64,000 nucleotides of DNA from Acidisoma sp965199065 (GCF_965199065.1 NZ_CBDAQN010000001.1:1178001-1242000), one strand, 5' to 3'; shown: positions 52,516 through 61,646, counted from the first letter of the stretch. Notes: a model not told the origin generated them from the letters alone. A program made the numbers and translations.

Positions 52516-52574
52516 GGCCAGTTGGCCAGAACAAGTTAGTCTACCGCAACCGCGAAGGGGGCGTAATCCCCCTT
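52516..52574 (-). promoter_or_regulatory. Leader region of the nuo operon with two inverted repeats
   Basis: Upstream of nuoA are GGCCA-GT-TGGCC (52516-52527) and AAGGGGG, six-base loop, CCCCCTT (52555-52574), both perfect inverted repeats. The second would form a stable hairpin in the nuo leader RNA or serve as a protein-binding site. No reliable -35/-10 pair could be picked, so the promoter position is unknown. Confidence 0.45.
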
Positions 52575-52660
52575 GCCCGGGCGCGCCCGCGCTTCACCGC
52601 ATGGTGTGGAAGACGCTGGCTTGCCTTGAGGGTTCGAGTTCGAGCTTGAACTTTAGTCGC

Positions 52661-52737
<77 letters not shown>

Positions 52738-52869
52738 AGCGACGGGCGGGTGTTAAAGCGGCACGGCGATAGCGTCAAGCCGCCTAGACTGCGGCAAGCC
52801 TGCCGGAGACGCCGGTCGGACGCGCGCAACGCGTCACGCATCCGGATTGACTTTAGATTGGAACGAAGA

Positions 52870-52944
52870 TGGTGGGCGGTGACGGATTCGAACCGCCGGC
52901 CCTCTCGGTGTAAACGAGACGCTCTACCGCTGAGCTAACCGCCC
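52870..52944 (-). tRNA. tRNA-Val (UAC)
   Basis: 75 bases including encoded CCA. Acceptor GGGCGGT pairs with ACCGCCC; anticodon loop TTTACAC gives UAC. Second valine tRNA in this window, with a different anticodon from the one at 34529. Confidence 0.96.
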
Positions 52945-53039
52945 ATGACCGGGCCCAGGGACCAATCCTGAGCCCGCTGGAGCCCCTAGGCCCCAGACTG
53001 CCTCAAGAGCGCGATGAGCCGAGCCCCTGCTCCTGAGTG

Positions 53040-53079
53040 GGGGCCCAACGGCCCCGTTGGAGATGGGGCAGAGCCCCAT
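53040..53079 (-). terminator. Tandem hairpins after hupB
   Basis: Two inverted repeats lie in the 8-48 bases past the hupB stop: GGGGCC-CAAC-GGCCCC (53040-53055) and ATGGGGC-AGA-GCCCCAT (53063-53079). Neither has a T-run. They are the likely 3' end structure of the hupB mRNA. Confidence 0.45.
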
Positions 53080-53087
53080 AGTATTGA

Positions 53088-53357
53088 CTAGTTGACCGCG
53101 TCCTTGAGGGCCTTGCCCGGCTTGAAGCGCACGGAGGTGGACGCTGGAATCGCGATCTCCTCGCCCGTGCGGGGGTTGCGGCCTGTGCCAGCCTTGCGCT
53201 TGGCAGTAACGAAGTTGCCAAAACCGATCAGCCGGACCTCGGAGGACTTGAGCCCCTCAGCGATCTTCGCGAACACCGCGTCTACCACTTCACCGGCTTT
53301 CGCGCGTGAGAGGTCTGTCTCCTCGGCTACTGCCGCGATCAAATCCATTTTGTTCAC
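53088..53357 (-). CDS. hupB: DNA-binding protein HU
   Basis: 89 residues with the full HU signature: MNKMDLIAAVAEETDLSRAKAGEVVDAVFAKIAEGL, then GFGNFVTAKRKAGTGRNPRTGEEIAIPAS and FKPGKALKDAVN. The beta-arm GRNPRTG inserts in the DNA minor groove. GTG start with AGGGAG about eight bases before; an internal ATG three codons later is possible. It follows lon, the classic order, but a terminator separates them, so it has its own promoter. Confidence 0.97.
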   Translation of the reverse strand: MNKMDLIAAVAEETDLSRAKAGEVVDAVFAKIAEGLKSSEVRLIGFGNFVTAKRKAGTGRNPRTGEEIAIPASTSVRFKPGKALKDAVN

Positions 53358-53540
53358 TCTAGAACTCCCTGTTCACGAACGATCCATTTAAAACCCAGAC
53401 GCTCTGTGCCTTTCGGGGCGTCTCAAGGCTACTAGCCACCGGCTCCGTTGCACGTCAACGCAAGGCGGACAGCATCCTGAGCTTTCCTGCAGCCACGAAC
53501 GCCGTTCTCCCGGCCTAAAGACCACGTGGGGCAGGAAAAA

Positions 53541-53570
53541 GGCGGCGAACCGAGGTTCGCCGCCTTTTTT
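53541..53570 (-). terminator. Bidirectional-type rho-independent terminator after lon
   Basis: Arms GGCGGCGAAC (53541-53550) and GTTCGCCGCC (53555-53564) form a perfect ten-base stem with a CGAG loop. TTTTTT follows at 53565-53570 and AAAAA precedes at 53536-53540, so a U-tract is available in both directions. On the minus strand it lies 37 bases beyond the lon stop and is its terminator. Confidence 0.93.
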
Positions 53571-53606
53571 AGACAATCGCCGCGGTGCCCAGACGTCCGG
53601 GCCTGA

Positions 53607-56033
53607 TCAGTGCGGTAGCAGAGCGCCTTTCTCGGCCACCGGCGCTTTCGCGGGAATCGGCTCCTCCTCAGGATCGGCCCATTCGATCGGCTCTGGCTTG
53701 CGCACAAGAGCTTGGCTGATCACCTCGTCGACATGGGACACCGGGATGATCTTGATCCCTTTCTTCACATTGTCAGGGATCTCGGCGAGGTCCTTCTCGT
53801 TTTCCTTCGGGATGAAAGCGGTCGTGATGCCGGCCCGCAAGGCGGCCAACAGCTTCTCCTTCAACCCGCCGATCGGAAGCACACGGCCGCGCAACGTGAT
53901 CTCGCCGGTCATCGCCACGTCACGCCGCACCGCAATGCCCGTGAGCACGCTGACGATGCTGACGGCCATCGCGACGCCGGCCGAGGGACCGTCTTTCGGA
54001 GTCGCACCCTCCGGCACATGGACATGGATGTCGCGCTTCTCGAACAGCGTCGGCTTGATGCCGAAGGTGATGGACCGGCTGCGCACGTAGCTCAGCGCTG
54101 CCGCCACGCTCTCCTGCATCACGTCGCCAAGCTTGCCCGTATGCTTTATGCCGCCCTTGCCGGGCAGAAGCACGCTCTCGATCGTCAGGATCTCGCCGCC
54201 GACCTCTGTCCAGGCCAGTCCCGTGACAACGCCGACCATGTCCGTCGACTCGGCTTCGCCGTAGTGGAACTTCTTCACCCCGGCATAGGTCTCGAGGTTG
54301 TCGGCGGTGAAGTCGACGCGCTTCGCCTTCGACTTCACGATCTCCTTGACGGCCTTCCGCGCCAGGTTGGCGATCTCGCGCTCGAGGTTACGGACACCCG
54401 CTTCCCGCGTGTAGTAGCGGATCAGATCGCGAACGGCGTCGTCGCTGACTGACCACTCGTTCTCCTTCAGGCTGTGCGCCAGACCTTGCTTTGGCGTCAG
54501 ATGGCGCCTGGCGATCTCGATCTTCTCATCCTCGGTATAGCCGGGGATGCGGATGATCTCCATGCGGTCGAGCAACGGCTGCGGCATCCGCAGACTGTTC
54601 GCCGTCGTCACGAACATCACGTCCGACAAGTCGTAATCGACCTCGAGGTAATGGTCGGCGAAGGTCGAGTTCTGCTCCGGGTCCAGCACTTCCAGCAGCG
54701 CCGAACTCGGGTCGCCGCGCCAGTCGGCGCCGAGCTTGTCGATCTCATCGAGCAGGAACAGCGGGTTGGAGGTCTTCGCCTTCTTCATGCCCTGGATGAC
54801 CTTGCCCGGCATCGAGCCGATGTAGGTCCGCCGATGCCCGCGGATTTCGGCCTCGTCCCGCACGCCGCCAAGCGACATGCGGACGAAGTTGCGGCCCGTG
54901 GCATGCGCGATCGACTTGGCGAGCGAGGTCTTGCCGACACCCGGAGGCCCAACAAGGCAGAGGATCGGGCCCTTGAGCTTCTGGCTGCGCACCTGCACCG
55001 CCAGATACTCGATGATCCGCTCCTTGATCTTCTCCATCGCGTAATGCTCGTCATCGAGCACTTTCTCAGCCTCGGCGATGTCGGTCTTGACCTTGCTGCG
55101 CTTTTTCCAAGGGATCGCGAGGATCCAGTCGAGGTAGTTGCGAACCACCGTGGCTTCGGCGCTCATCGGGCTCATGGTCTTGAGCTTCTTGAGCTCTGCC
55201 ATGGCCTTCTCTCGCGCCTCCTTGGAGAGCTTGGTCTTCTTGATCTTCTCTTCGATCTCGGCCGACTCGTCGCGGCCGTCCTCGCCTTCGCCGAGTTCCT
55301 TCTGGATCGCCTTGAGCTGCTCGTTCAGGTAGTACTCGCGCTGCGTCTTCTCCATCTGCCGCTTGACGCGGTTACGGATACGCTTCTCGACCTGAAGAAC
55401 GCCGATTTCAGTTTCCATATGAGCGAAAAGCCGCTCCAGCCGCTCACCGACCGACTTCATCTCCAGCAGCTCCTGCTTCTCGGAGATCTTGAGCGTGAGG
55501 TGGCTGGCGACGGTGTCCGCGAGCTTTGCCGGATCGTCGATCTGGTTCAGCGATACCAGGACTTCCTGCGCAATCTTCTTGTTGAGCTTGATATACTGCT
55601 CGAACTGCCCGACCACGGTGCGGCTTAGCGCCTCAAGTTCCTTAGGCTCGCCCAATACCTCTTCGAGCGGCATGACCTTCGCTTCGAAGAACTGGTCGAC
55701 CTCGGTAAAGCGGCTCACGGTGGCGCGGCTCGTGCCCTCGACCAGCACCTTCACCGTGCCATCCGGCAGCTTGAGCAGCTGGAGGATCGTCGACACGGTG
55801 CCAACCTGGTAGATGTCGTCGGCCGAGGGATCGTCCTGGGCGGCGTTCTTCTGAGCAACCAGAAGGATCTGCTTGCCTTCCTTGGCAACGGCTTCCAAAG
55901 CACGGACGGATTTCTCGCGCCCCACGAACAGGGGCACGATCATGTGCGGGAACACCACGATGTCCCGAAGCGGGAGCACAGGCATCCGCTCGTCGCCTGG
56001 ATGCATCTCCGCTGTCTGTTCAGTCTTACTCAC
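53607..56033 (-). CDS. lon: ATP-dependent protease Lon
   Basis: 808 residues. N-terminal substrate-binding domain (VLPLRDIVVFPHMIVPLFVGREKS), a coiled-coil linker, the AAA+ module with Walker A GPPGVGKTSLAKSIA, Walker B LFLLDEIDKLG, sensor regions, and the C-terminal peptidase with the catalytic Ser in PKDGPSAGVAMA and Lys in IGGLKEKLLAA. Cytoplasmic quality-control protease. The start is GTG with a strong AAAGGAGG site. It follows clpX by 107 bases, which include a long hairpin, and is followed by a terminator before hupB. Confidence 0.98.
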   Translation of the reverse strand: MSKTEQTAEMHPGDERMPVLPLRDIVVFPHMIVPLFVGREKSVRALEAVAKEGKQILLVAQKNAAQDDPSADDIYQVGTVSTILQLLKLPDGTVKVLVEGTSRATVSRFTEVDQFFEAKVMPLEEVLGEPKELEALSRTVVGQFEQYIKLNKKIAQEVLVSLNQIDDPAKLADTVASHLTLKISEKQELLEMKSVGERLERLFAHMETEIGVLQVEKRIRNRVKRQMEKTQREYYLNEQLKAIQKELGEGEDGRDESAEIEEKIKKTKLSKEAREKAMAELKKLKTMSPMSAEATVVRNYLDWILAIPWKKRSKVKTDIAEAEKVLDDEHYAMEKIKERIIEYLAVQVRSQKLKGPILCLVGPPGVGKTSLAKSIAHATGRNFVRMSLGGVRDEAEIRGHRRTYIGSMPGKVIQGMKKAKTSNPLFLLDEIDKLGADWRGDPSSALLEVLDPEQNSTFADHYLEVDYDLSDVMFVTTANSLRMPQPLLDRMEIIRIPGYTEDEKIEIARRHLTPKQGLAHSLKENEWSVSDDAVRDLIRYYTREAGVRNLEREIANLARKAVKEIVKSKAKRVDFTADNLETYAGVKKFHYGEAESTDMVGVVTGLAWTEVGGEILTIESVLLPGKGGIKHTGKLGDVMQESVAAALSYVRSRSITFGIKPTLFEKRDIHVHVPEGATPKDGPSAGVAMAVSIVSVLTGIAVRRDVAMTGEITLRGRVLPIGGLKEKLLAALRAGITTAFIPKENEKDLAEIPDNVKKGIKIIPVSHVDEVISQALVRKPEPIEWADPEEEPIPAKAPVAEKGALLPH

Positions 56034-56069
56034 GATGACCTCCTTTAGGACAGTCGTTCTCAGTCTTCA

Positions 56070-56110
56070 GGAGCGCAATCGAAACGCTTCGGGTTGCACG
56101 ATCGCGCTCC
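56070..56110 (-). promoter_or_regulatory. Long hairpin in the clpX-lon gap
   Basis: GGAGCGCAATCG (56070-56081) and CGATCGCGCTCC (56099-56110) can pair over 12 positions with one A-C mismatch around a 17-base loop. It sits between the clpX stop and the lon ribosome-binding site. Without a T-run it may be a clpX 3' end, a processing site or part of lon control. Confidence 0.5.
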
Positions 56111-56140
56111 GGCGGGCCCGTCAGCGGCACCCGCCGTAGT

Positions 56141-57394
56141 TCAGGCACTCTCTTCAGCGCGTTCCTTGCCGTAGGTGAACAGCGGCTCGGCCCGGCTTTC
56201 GGCCACCTCACGGTTGATCGTAACTTCCTCGACGTTGTTGAGGCCGGGAAGTTCGTACATCGTGCTGAGCAGGATCTGCTCCATGATGGAGCGCAGGCCG
56301 CGCGCTCCCGTCTTGCGCTTGATGGCGCGCGCCGCCACCGACTTCATGGCGTCCTCCGTGAAGGAGAGCTTGACCCCCTCCATCTCGAACAGACGGCCAT
56401 ATTGCTTGACCAGGGCATTCTTCGGCTTGGTCAAAATCTCGATGAGCGCCCCCTCATCAAGATCCTCGAGGGTCGCCAACACGGGCAGGCGACCGATAAA
56501 TTCTGGGATGAGGCCGAAGCGCAGCAGATCCTCTGGCTCGACCTCGCGCAGCAACTCGCCCGTCTGCCGCTCGTCGGCGGACTTTACGGATGCCCCGTAG
56601 CCGATCCCCGACCCCTTGCCACGGGCCGAGATGATCTTGTCGAGCCCCGCGAACGCCCCGCCGCAGATGAACAGGATGTTGGTCGTGTCGACCTGCAGGA
56701 ACTCCTGCTGCGGATGCTTGCGGCCGCCCTGCGGTGGCACGGAGGCAACCGTCCCCTCCATGATCTTGAGCAGAGCCTGCTGCACACCCTCGCCGCTCAC
56801 GTCGCGGGTGATCGACGGGTTGTCGGACTTGCGGCTGATCTTGTCGACCTCATCGATATAGACGATGCCTCGCTGCGCCCGCTCGACATTGTAATCGGCC
56901 GACTGGAGCAGCTTGAGGATGATGTTCTCCACATCCTCGCCCACGTAGCCGGCCTCGGTCAGCGTCGTCGCGTCTGCCATAGTGAAGGGCACATCGAGCA
57001 TGCGTGCCAGAGTTTGGGCGAGCAGCGTCTTGCCCGAGCCGGTCGGTCCGATCAGCAGGATGTTCGACTTGGCAATCTCGACGTCGTTGTGCTTCTGCCC
57101 GTGCGCGAGGCGCTTGTAGTGGTTGTGGACGGCGACGCTCAGCACCTTCTTCGCGTGAACCTGGCCGATGACGTAATCGTCCAGCACCTTGCAAATCTCG
57201 CGCGGCGTCGGCACGCCATCCCGAGACTTGACGAGGTGGGTCTTGTTCTCCTCGCGGATGATATCCATGCAGAGTTCGACGCACTCGTCACAGATGAAGA
57301 CGGTCGGGCCCGCGATCAGCTTGCGCACCTCGTGCTGGGACTTGCCGCAGAACGAGCAGTATAAAGTGTTCTTCGAATCGCTGGCTTTGCTCAT
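56141..57394 (-). CDS. clpX: ClpXP protease ATPase subunit ClpX
   Basis: 417 residues. N-terminal zinc-binding domain with two Cys pairs (CSFCGKSQ and CDECVELC), AAA+ Walker A GPTGSGKTLLAQTLA, Walker B IVYIDEVDKI, pore loop GYVGEDV and the ClpP-docking IGF-equivalent region around IGYGASVKSADE. It unfolds substrates and feeds them to ClpP. It lies 248 bases after clpP. Substrates in this organism may include the CtrA-like regulator with a C-terminal Ala-Ala. Confidence 0.98.
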   Translation of the reverse strand: MSKASDSKNTLYCSFCGKSQHEVRKLIAGPTVFICDECVELCMDIIREENKTHLVKSRDGVPTPREICKVLDDYVIGQVHAKKVLSVAVHNHYKRLAHGQKHNDVEIAKSNILLIGPTGSGKTLLAQTLARMLDVPFTMADATTLTEAGYVGEDVENIILKLLQSADYNVERAQRGIVYIDEVDKISRKSDNPSITRDVSGEGVQQALLKIMEGTVASVPPQGGRKHPQQEFLQVDTTNILFICGGAFAGLDKIISARGKGSGIGYGASVKSADERQTGELLREVEPEDLLRFGLIPEFIGRLPVLATLEDLDEGALIEILTKPKNALVKQYGRLFEMEGVKLSFTEDAMKSVAARAIKRKTGARGLRSIMEQILLSTMYELPGLNNVEEVTINREVAESRAEPLFTYGKERAEESA

Positions 57395-57642
57395 TGCAGG
57401 CTCCTCTCCCGGGGTCGTGCCGGGCGTCGATCGTCAAGACTACGCCCCAGAAGCATTAAAAAACAAGGTGGTGGCCCTTCTGCCGAAGCAATCGGTCCAC
57501 GCCGTCACGTCAGTCATGCCCGGGCCGGGGGTTATTGTTGAAGGCTCTGATCCCCCGGCGCCGCTTCGTCCCATCCGTTTCAGGATGGTCATCCAAGTTT
57601 TGGGCCACCCGAAGTCCGGGCGGCCAAGGCCCTCGAACCCCT

Positions 57643-58287
57643 TCAGCTGACCTTGCCGTCGTCGCCAACCTGTGGCCGGCTCTCGACAACCTGGTCGATC
57701 AGGCCGAAATCGCGCGCCTCGTCGGCCGACATGAACGTATCGCGCTCGAGCTTGCTCTCGATCCGCTCGAGCGTCTGCCCGGTATGTTTCACGTAGATTT
57801 CGTTCAGCCGCTGACGGATGCGGAGGATTTCGCGCGCCTGGATTTCGATATCCGTCGCCTGACCCTGAGCGCCACCGGACGGCTGATGCACCATGATCCT
57901 CGCATTCGGCAGGGCGAATCGCTTGCCGGCGGCTCCGGCCGTCAGCAGCAGGCTACCCATCGACGCCGCTTGCCCGATACATACGGTGCTGACCTGGCAG
58001 CGGATGTATTGCATCGTATCGTAAATCGCGAGACCGGAGGTCACCACGCCGCCGGGGCTGTTAATGTAGAAGGCGATGTCCTTGGAGGGATTCTCGCTTT
58101 CGAGAAACAGAAGCTGGGCGCAGATGAGCGAGGCCATCTCGTCGAAGACCTGCCCCGTCATGAAGATGATCCGCTCCTTAAGGAGGCGCGAATAGATGTC
58201 GTAGGACCGCTCGCCCCGTGAGGTTTGCTCCACCACCATCGGGACCAGGGTATTGTTGTAGACGGTTAGGGGATCCCGGTCTTCCAT
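57643..58287 (-). CDS. clpP: ATP-dependent Clp protease proteolytic subunit ClpP
   Basis: 214 residues of the S14 serine peptidase family. Catalytic Ser in CIGQAASMGSLLL (about residue 108), His in ARIMVHQPSGG (about 133) and Asp downstream in ERDTFMSADEARDFG. The N-terminus lacks a long propeptide. It assembles into two heptameric rings with ClpX. Between tig upstream and clpX downstream, the classic order. Confidence 0.98.
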   Translation of the reverse strand: MEDRDPLTVYNNTLVPMVVEQTSRGERSYDIYSRLLKERIIFMTGQVFDEMASLICAQLLFLESENPSKDIAFYINSPGGVVTSGLAIYDTMQYIRCQVSTVCIGQAASMGSLLLTAGAAGKRFALPNARIMVHQPSGGAQGQATDIEIQAREILRIRQRLNEIYVKHTGQTLERIESKLERDTFMSADEARDFGLIDQVVESRPQVGDDGKVS

Positions 58288-58356
58288 GCTCAGTCCTTTC
58301 CGCGCCCGGGCTCATTCCCGCAGCGGCAAGATGCGATCCGACTATGCGATCGCTTG

Positions 58357-58384
58357 AGGGGCATTTCCTCATGAACCTGCCCCT
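58357..58384 (-). promoter_or_regulatory. Inverted repeat upstream of clpP
   Basis: AGGGGCA (58357-58363) and TGCCCCT (58378-58384) form a seven-base inverted repeat with a 14-base centre, about 70 bases before the clpP ATG in the 218-base tig-clpP gap. It could be a control site or an RNA hairpin in the clpP leader. No sigma-factor consensus could be fixed with confidence. Confidence 0.35.
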
Positions 58385-58454
58385 ACCGCAAGCGTCGTCT
58401 TTTAGATGGTGCCGACGGCCGGCCGAACCGCCCCATTTGGCGACGGTTCAAGCT

Positions 58455-58489
58455 CCGGCAATGGCCTCACCGCTATGTGAGCCTGCCGG
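58455..58489 (-). terminator. Extended hairpin after tig
   Basis: CCGGCA (58455-58460) pairs with TGCCGG (58484-58489), and an inner stem GGC(C)TCAC pairs with GTGAGCC around a CGCTAT loop. It begins 16 bases past the tig stop and is the probable tig terminator, although no T-run follows on the minus strand. Confidence 0.5.
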
Positions 58490-58505
58490 CAAAGATTTTA
58501 AAGAC

Positions 58506-59837
58506 CTATTGTGAGTCGCCCTCGACGGCGGCGGTCAGCTCCTCGGGCGTCACCGGCTTGTCCTCGACCTGGGCAAGCTCCAGCACGTAATCGACCACCT
58601 TCTCCTCGAAGATCGGGCCGCGCAGGAACTCCGCGGCCTGGGGGTTCTTGCGGAACATCTCCAGCGCCTCCTTCTGCCGCGCGCCATAAGCCATGGAGTG
58701 CTGGAAAACCGCCCGGTTCATCTCCTCGTTGCTCACCGTGATGCCGTTCCGCTGGCCGATTTCAGCGAGCAGCAGGCCCAGGCGCACGCGGCGGTCAGCG
58801 ATGCCCTGATACTCGGTCCGCAGCGTCTCCTCGTCCTTGTCCTTGTCCTCGTCGTCGAGCCGTCCCGCCTTCCGCTCCGTCTCCAGCCGCTCCCAGATCT
58901 GCTGGAATTCGCTGGCGGTCAGGCTGGGAGGAACCTCGAAACTCACCCGATCGGCCAGCGCATCGAGCAGCTGGCGCTTGAGGTTCTGGCGTGCTTCCGA
59001 ATCGAGCTCCCGCTGCAACCGGTCGCGCACGAACTTCTTGAGGTCGTCCAGATCCTCGAACCCAAGTTCGGTCGCGAGCGCATCGTCGGCGACCGGCGTC
59101 TCGTATTGCTTGAGCGCCTTGGCCGTGACCTCGAACTCGGCATCCTTACCCGCAAGTTCGGCGCTGCCGTAATCCTCGGGGAAGCGGACCGAGATGGTGC
59201 GGCTCTCGCCCACGGACATGCCCACCAGCTGCTCGGCGAAGCCCGGGATGAACCCGGAGCCGCCAATTTCCACCGGCACGTCCTGCGCGGTGCCGCCTTC
59301 GAAGGCCTCGCCGCCGATGCGCCCGATGAAGTCGACGACCAGCGTGTCGCCCTCGGCCGCCGGCCGCGCCTCGGTGATGTCGATCTCCTTGCGGCGGCTG
59401 CGCAGGATGTTGGCAAGCCCCTGATCCACGGCTTCCGCCGGAGGCTCGGTCTTCAGGCGGGTGAGGCTGATCTCGCCGAGGTTCGGCACGGTGATGTCGG
59501 GCAGCACCTCGAGCTGGAGGGTGAACTCGAGGTCGTTGGCGTCGCCCGCCGACACCAGATCGACCTTCGGCTGCATGGCGGGACGCAGGCCGCGCTCGGA
59601 GAGCAGCTGGCGCGTCGCCTCGTTGACGCTCTCGTCGGCGACCTCGGCCATAACCGCAGGCCCATAGCGCTTCTGCAGCAGGGTCATCGGAACCTTGCCC
59701 GGCCGGAAGCCCGGCATCTTCATCGTCCGGCCGAGTTCCACCAGCCGCGCCTGCCGCTTCTGCTCGAGATCGGCATGGGGCAGGATGACGGTGAAAGCGC
59801 GCTTCAGCCCGTCGGACTGGGTTTCGGTGATCTGCAT
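58506..59837 (-). CDS. tig: Trigger factor
   Basis: 443 residues from the ATG at 59837 (MQITETQSDGLKRAFTV); the longer upstream frame overlaps tRNA-Leu and is rejected. The ribosome-binding loop is present as MPGFRPGKVPMTLLQKRYG (variant of GFRxGxxP), then the PPIase (FKBP) domain (VDFIGRIGGEAFEGGTAQDVPVEIGGSGFIPGFAEQLVGM) and the C-terminal chaperone domain with an acidic Lys/Asp-rich segment (DDEDKDKDEET). It binds nascent chains at the ribosome exit. First gene of tig-clpP-clpX-lon. Confidence 0.97.
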   Translation of the reverse strand: MQITETQSDGLKRAFTVILPHADLEQKRQARLVELGRTMKMPGFRPGKVPMTLLQKRYGPAVMAEVADESVNEATRQLLSERGLRPAMQPKVDLVSAGDANDLEFTLQLEVLPDITVPNLGEISLTRLKTEPPAEAVDQGLANILRSRRKEIDITEARPAAEGDTLVVDFIGRIGGEAFEGGTAQDVPVEIGGSGFIPGFAEQLVGMSVGESRTISVRFPEDYGSAELAGKDAEFEVTAKALKQYETPVADDALATELGFEDLDDLKKFVRDRLQRELDSEARQNLKRQLLDALADRVSFEVPPSLTASEFQQIWERLETERKAGRLDDEDKDKDEETLRTEYQGIADRRVRLGLLLAEIGQRNGITVSNEEMNRAVFQHSMAYGARQKEALEMFRKNPQAAEFLRGPIFEEKVVDYVLELAQVEDKPVTPEELTAAVEGDSQ

Positions 59838-59930
59838 GGGACGGTTAAGCTCCGGGTCGGAAAAGGACGGCGTGAGAGGGAAAGGAAAGCATTGGAGTGC
59901 GGCGCGGCAATGGCGCGGTCCGGACGGCGT

Positions 59931-60015
<85 letters not shown>

Positions 60016-60070
60016 CCTTCACCCGGCCCGACAGGCCTCAGCCCCACCTTCTATAGGGTGGGGGCGCGCT

Positions 60071-61549
60071 TTACCCTACTCGCGCATCCCCCACAAGCGC
60101 AGGCCCTGCTGGGCCTTCACGCGTGCCAAGCGCAAGACCGAGCGCCGCGGCGATACCATCGCCCAGATCCTCGGCGATCAAACCCGCGCCGCCGGAGTTC
60201 GGGTCGGCTAGCCGCGCGGCCTCGCCATGCAGCCAGACACCGGCGGCGGCGGCGTCCCAGGCCGGCATACCCTGGGTGAGCAGCCCGGCGATGATCCCCG
60301 CCAGCACATCGCCCGAGCCCGCTGTCGCCAGGCTTGGCGGCGCGTTGTGGTTGATCGCCGCGCGTCCATCCGGTGCCGCGATCACCGTGTCGGCGCCTTT
60401 GAGGACGACGACGGCGTCGATGCGCGCCGCCGCCGCCCGGGCCGCTGCCAGCTTGTCTTGGCCGATGGGGCCGAAGAGCTTCGCGAACTCTCCGCCATGC
60501 GGGGTGATGACGGCAACGCCGCGCAACCGGTCCGGCTCGCCGGCGCAGGCGCCCAGCGCATCGGCATCGGCCAGGATCTGCCGGTCGGCGGCGATCAGCG
60601 CCGGCAGCGCCTCCCGGGCCCGGTCAAGCCCCAGGCCCGGGCCGCAGAGCCATGTGCGTCGCCGCTTGTCCTCGAGCAACGCCTCCAGCGGCTCGTCGCT
60701 GACGATGAGGCCCGGTTCTGTCGCGCGCAGAACATCGCCGTTGCCCTGCACCACCACTGTCAGCAACCCGGCGCCGGCGCGGCGGGCGCCCATGGACGCC
60801 ATGCGGGCAGCGCCTGCCATCTGCGACCCGGCCAGCACCGTGAGCATCCCGCGCGTGTATTTCTGCCCATCCATGGTGAGCTTCGGCAGCGACCAGAGCG
60901 TAGGACCGTTGGCGAAGGTCCGGCAGCCGATCGGCGCGAGAACCGCCTCCGGCATGCCGATGTCGGCGAGCACCAACTCCCCGCAGAGTTCGCGCCCGGG
61001 GAGAAGGAGGTGACCGGGCTTGAGCCTGAAGAAGGTGACCGTCAGTTCGGCCGGCGACACTACGCCGCGTGCGGCTCCCGTGCCGCCATCGAGCCCGCTC
61101 GGCACGTCGATGGCGACGCGTCTGCGAGCGGCCGCGAGGACCGCCGCCACCTCGGGATCGAGATCCCGGCTAAGACCGGCGCCGAAGATCGCGTCGATGA
61201 CGAGGTCGGCGCGGGCGGCCTCCGCGGAACTGAAGCGATGACGCGGGCCCTTCCAGCGCGCGGCCATGAAGCTCGCATCGGAACCGGCGCGCGGCTCGGT
61301 TAGGCTCGCGACCGCAACCGGCCAGCCCTCCTGGGCCAGCAGCCGGGCGACGACATACCCGTCGCCGCCATTGCCGCCCCCGCCGCAGAGCACGAGTGTC
61401 CGCGCCGGGCGGATGCGCTGGCGAATGGCGCGCGCCACGGCCCGGCCCGCGTTCTCCATGAGCGAAAGGCCAGGCGTGCCCAGGCGTGGCGCGGCATGGT
61501 CCGCCTGCGCCATCTCGTCTGGCGTCAGGAGTTCGGGCGGGAACTGCAT
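60071..61549 (-). CDS. nnrD: Bifunctional NAD(P)H-hydrate epimerase/dehydratase
   Basis: About 492 residues. The N-terminal YjeF-type epimerase domain shows LLTPDEMAQADHAA, LVLCGGGGNGGDGYVVARLL and DVPSGLDGGTG. The C-terminal domain is a ribokinase-like ADP/ATP-dependent dehydratase with the signature NAPPSLATAGSGDVLAGIIAG (catalytic Asp in GSGD) and VITPHGGEFAKLFG. It repairs hydrated NADH and NADPH. The ATG at 61549 is chosen because upstream ATGs overlap the hairpin that follows the DJ-1 gene; a start at 61564 would add five residues. Confidence 0.94.
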   Translation of the reverse strand: MQFPPELLTPDEMAQADHAAPRLGTPGLSLMENAGRAVARAIRQRIRPARTLVLCGGGGNGGDGYVVARLLAQEGWPVAVASLTEPRAGSDASFMAARWKGPRHRFSSAEAARADLVIDAIFGAGLSRDLDPEVAAVLAAARRRVAIDVPSGLDGGTGAARGVVSPAELTVTFFRLKPGHLLLPGRELCGELVLADIGMPEAVLAPIGCRTFANGPTLWSLPKLTMDGQKYTRGMLTVLAGSQMAGAARMASMGARRAGAGLLTVVVQGNGDVLRATEPGLIVSDEPLEALLEDKRRRTWLCGPGLGLDRAREALPALIAADRQILADADALGACAGEPDRLRGVAVITPHGGEFAKLFGPIGQDKLAAARAAAARIDAVVVLKGADTVIAAPDGRAAINHNAPPSLATAGSGDVLAGIIAGLLTQGMPAWDAAAAGVWLHGEAARLADPNSGGAGLIAEDLGDGIAAALGLALGTREGPAGPALVGDARVG

Positions 61550-61568
61550 CGGCGGCGTCCTCATCGCA

Positions 61569-61600
61569 AAAGGGTCTGGCGGTATCCCGTCAGACCCTTT
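61569..61600 (-). terminator. Hairpin between PfpI gene and nnrD
   Basis: AAAGGGTCTG (61569-61578) and CAGACCCTTT (61591-61600) form a perfect ten-base stem with a 12-base loop, with TTTT continuing on the minus strand. It lies about 47 bases past the PfpI-type gene stop and just before the nnrD start, and is probably its rho-independent terminator. Confidence 0.75.
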
Positions 61601-61646
61601 CATATCATGGGCGCCGACCCGGGTGGATGAGGTCGGCCGGCAGACT

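Noticed and set aside
57395..57642. Possible heat-shock promoter in the clpP-clpX gap
   Set aside because: CTTGA and CCCC elements are present on the minus strand but their spacing (17) does not fit the sigma-32 consensus, so I do not call it.
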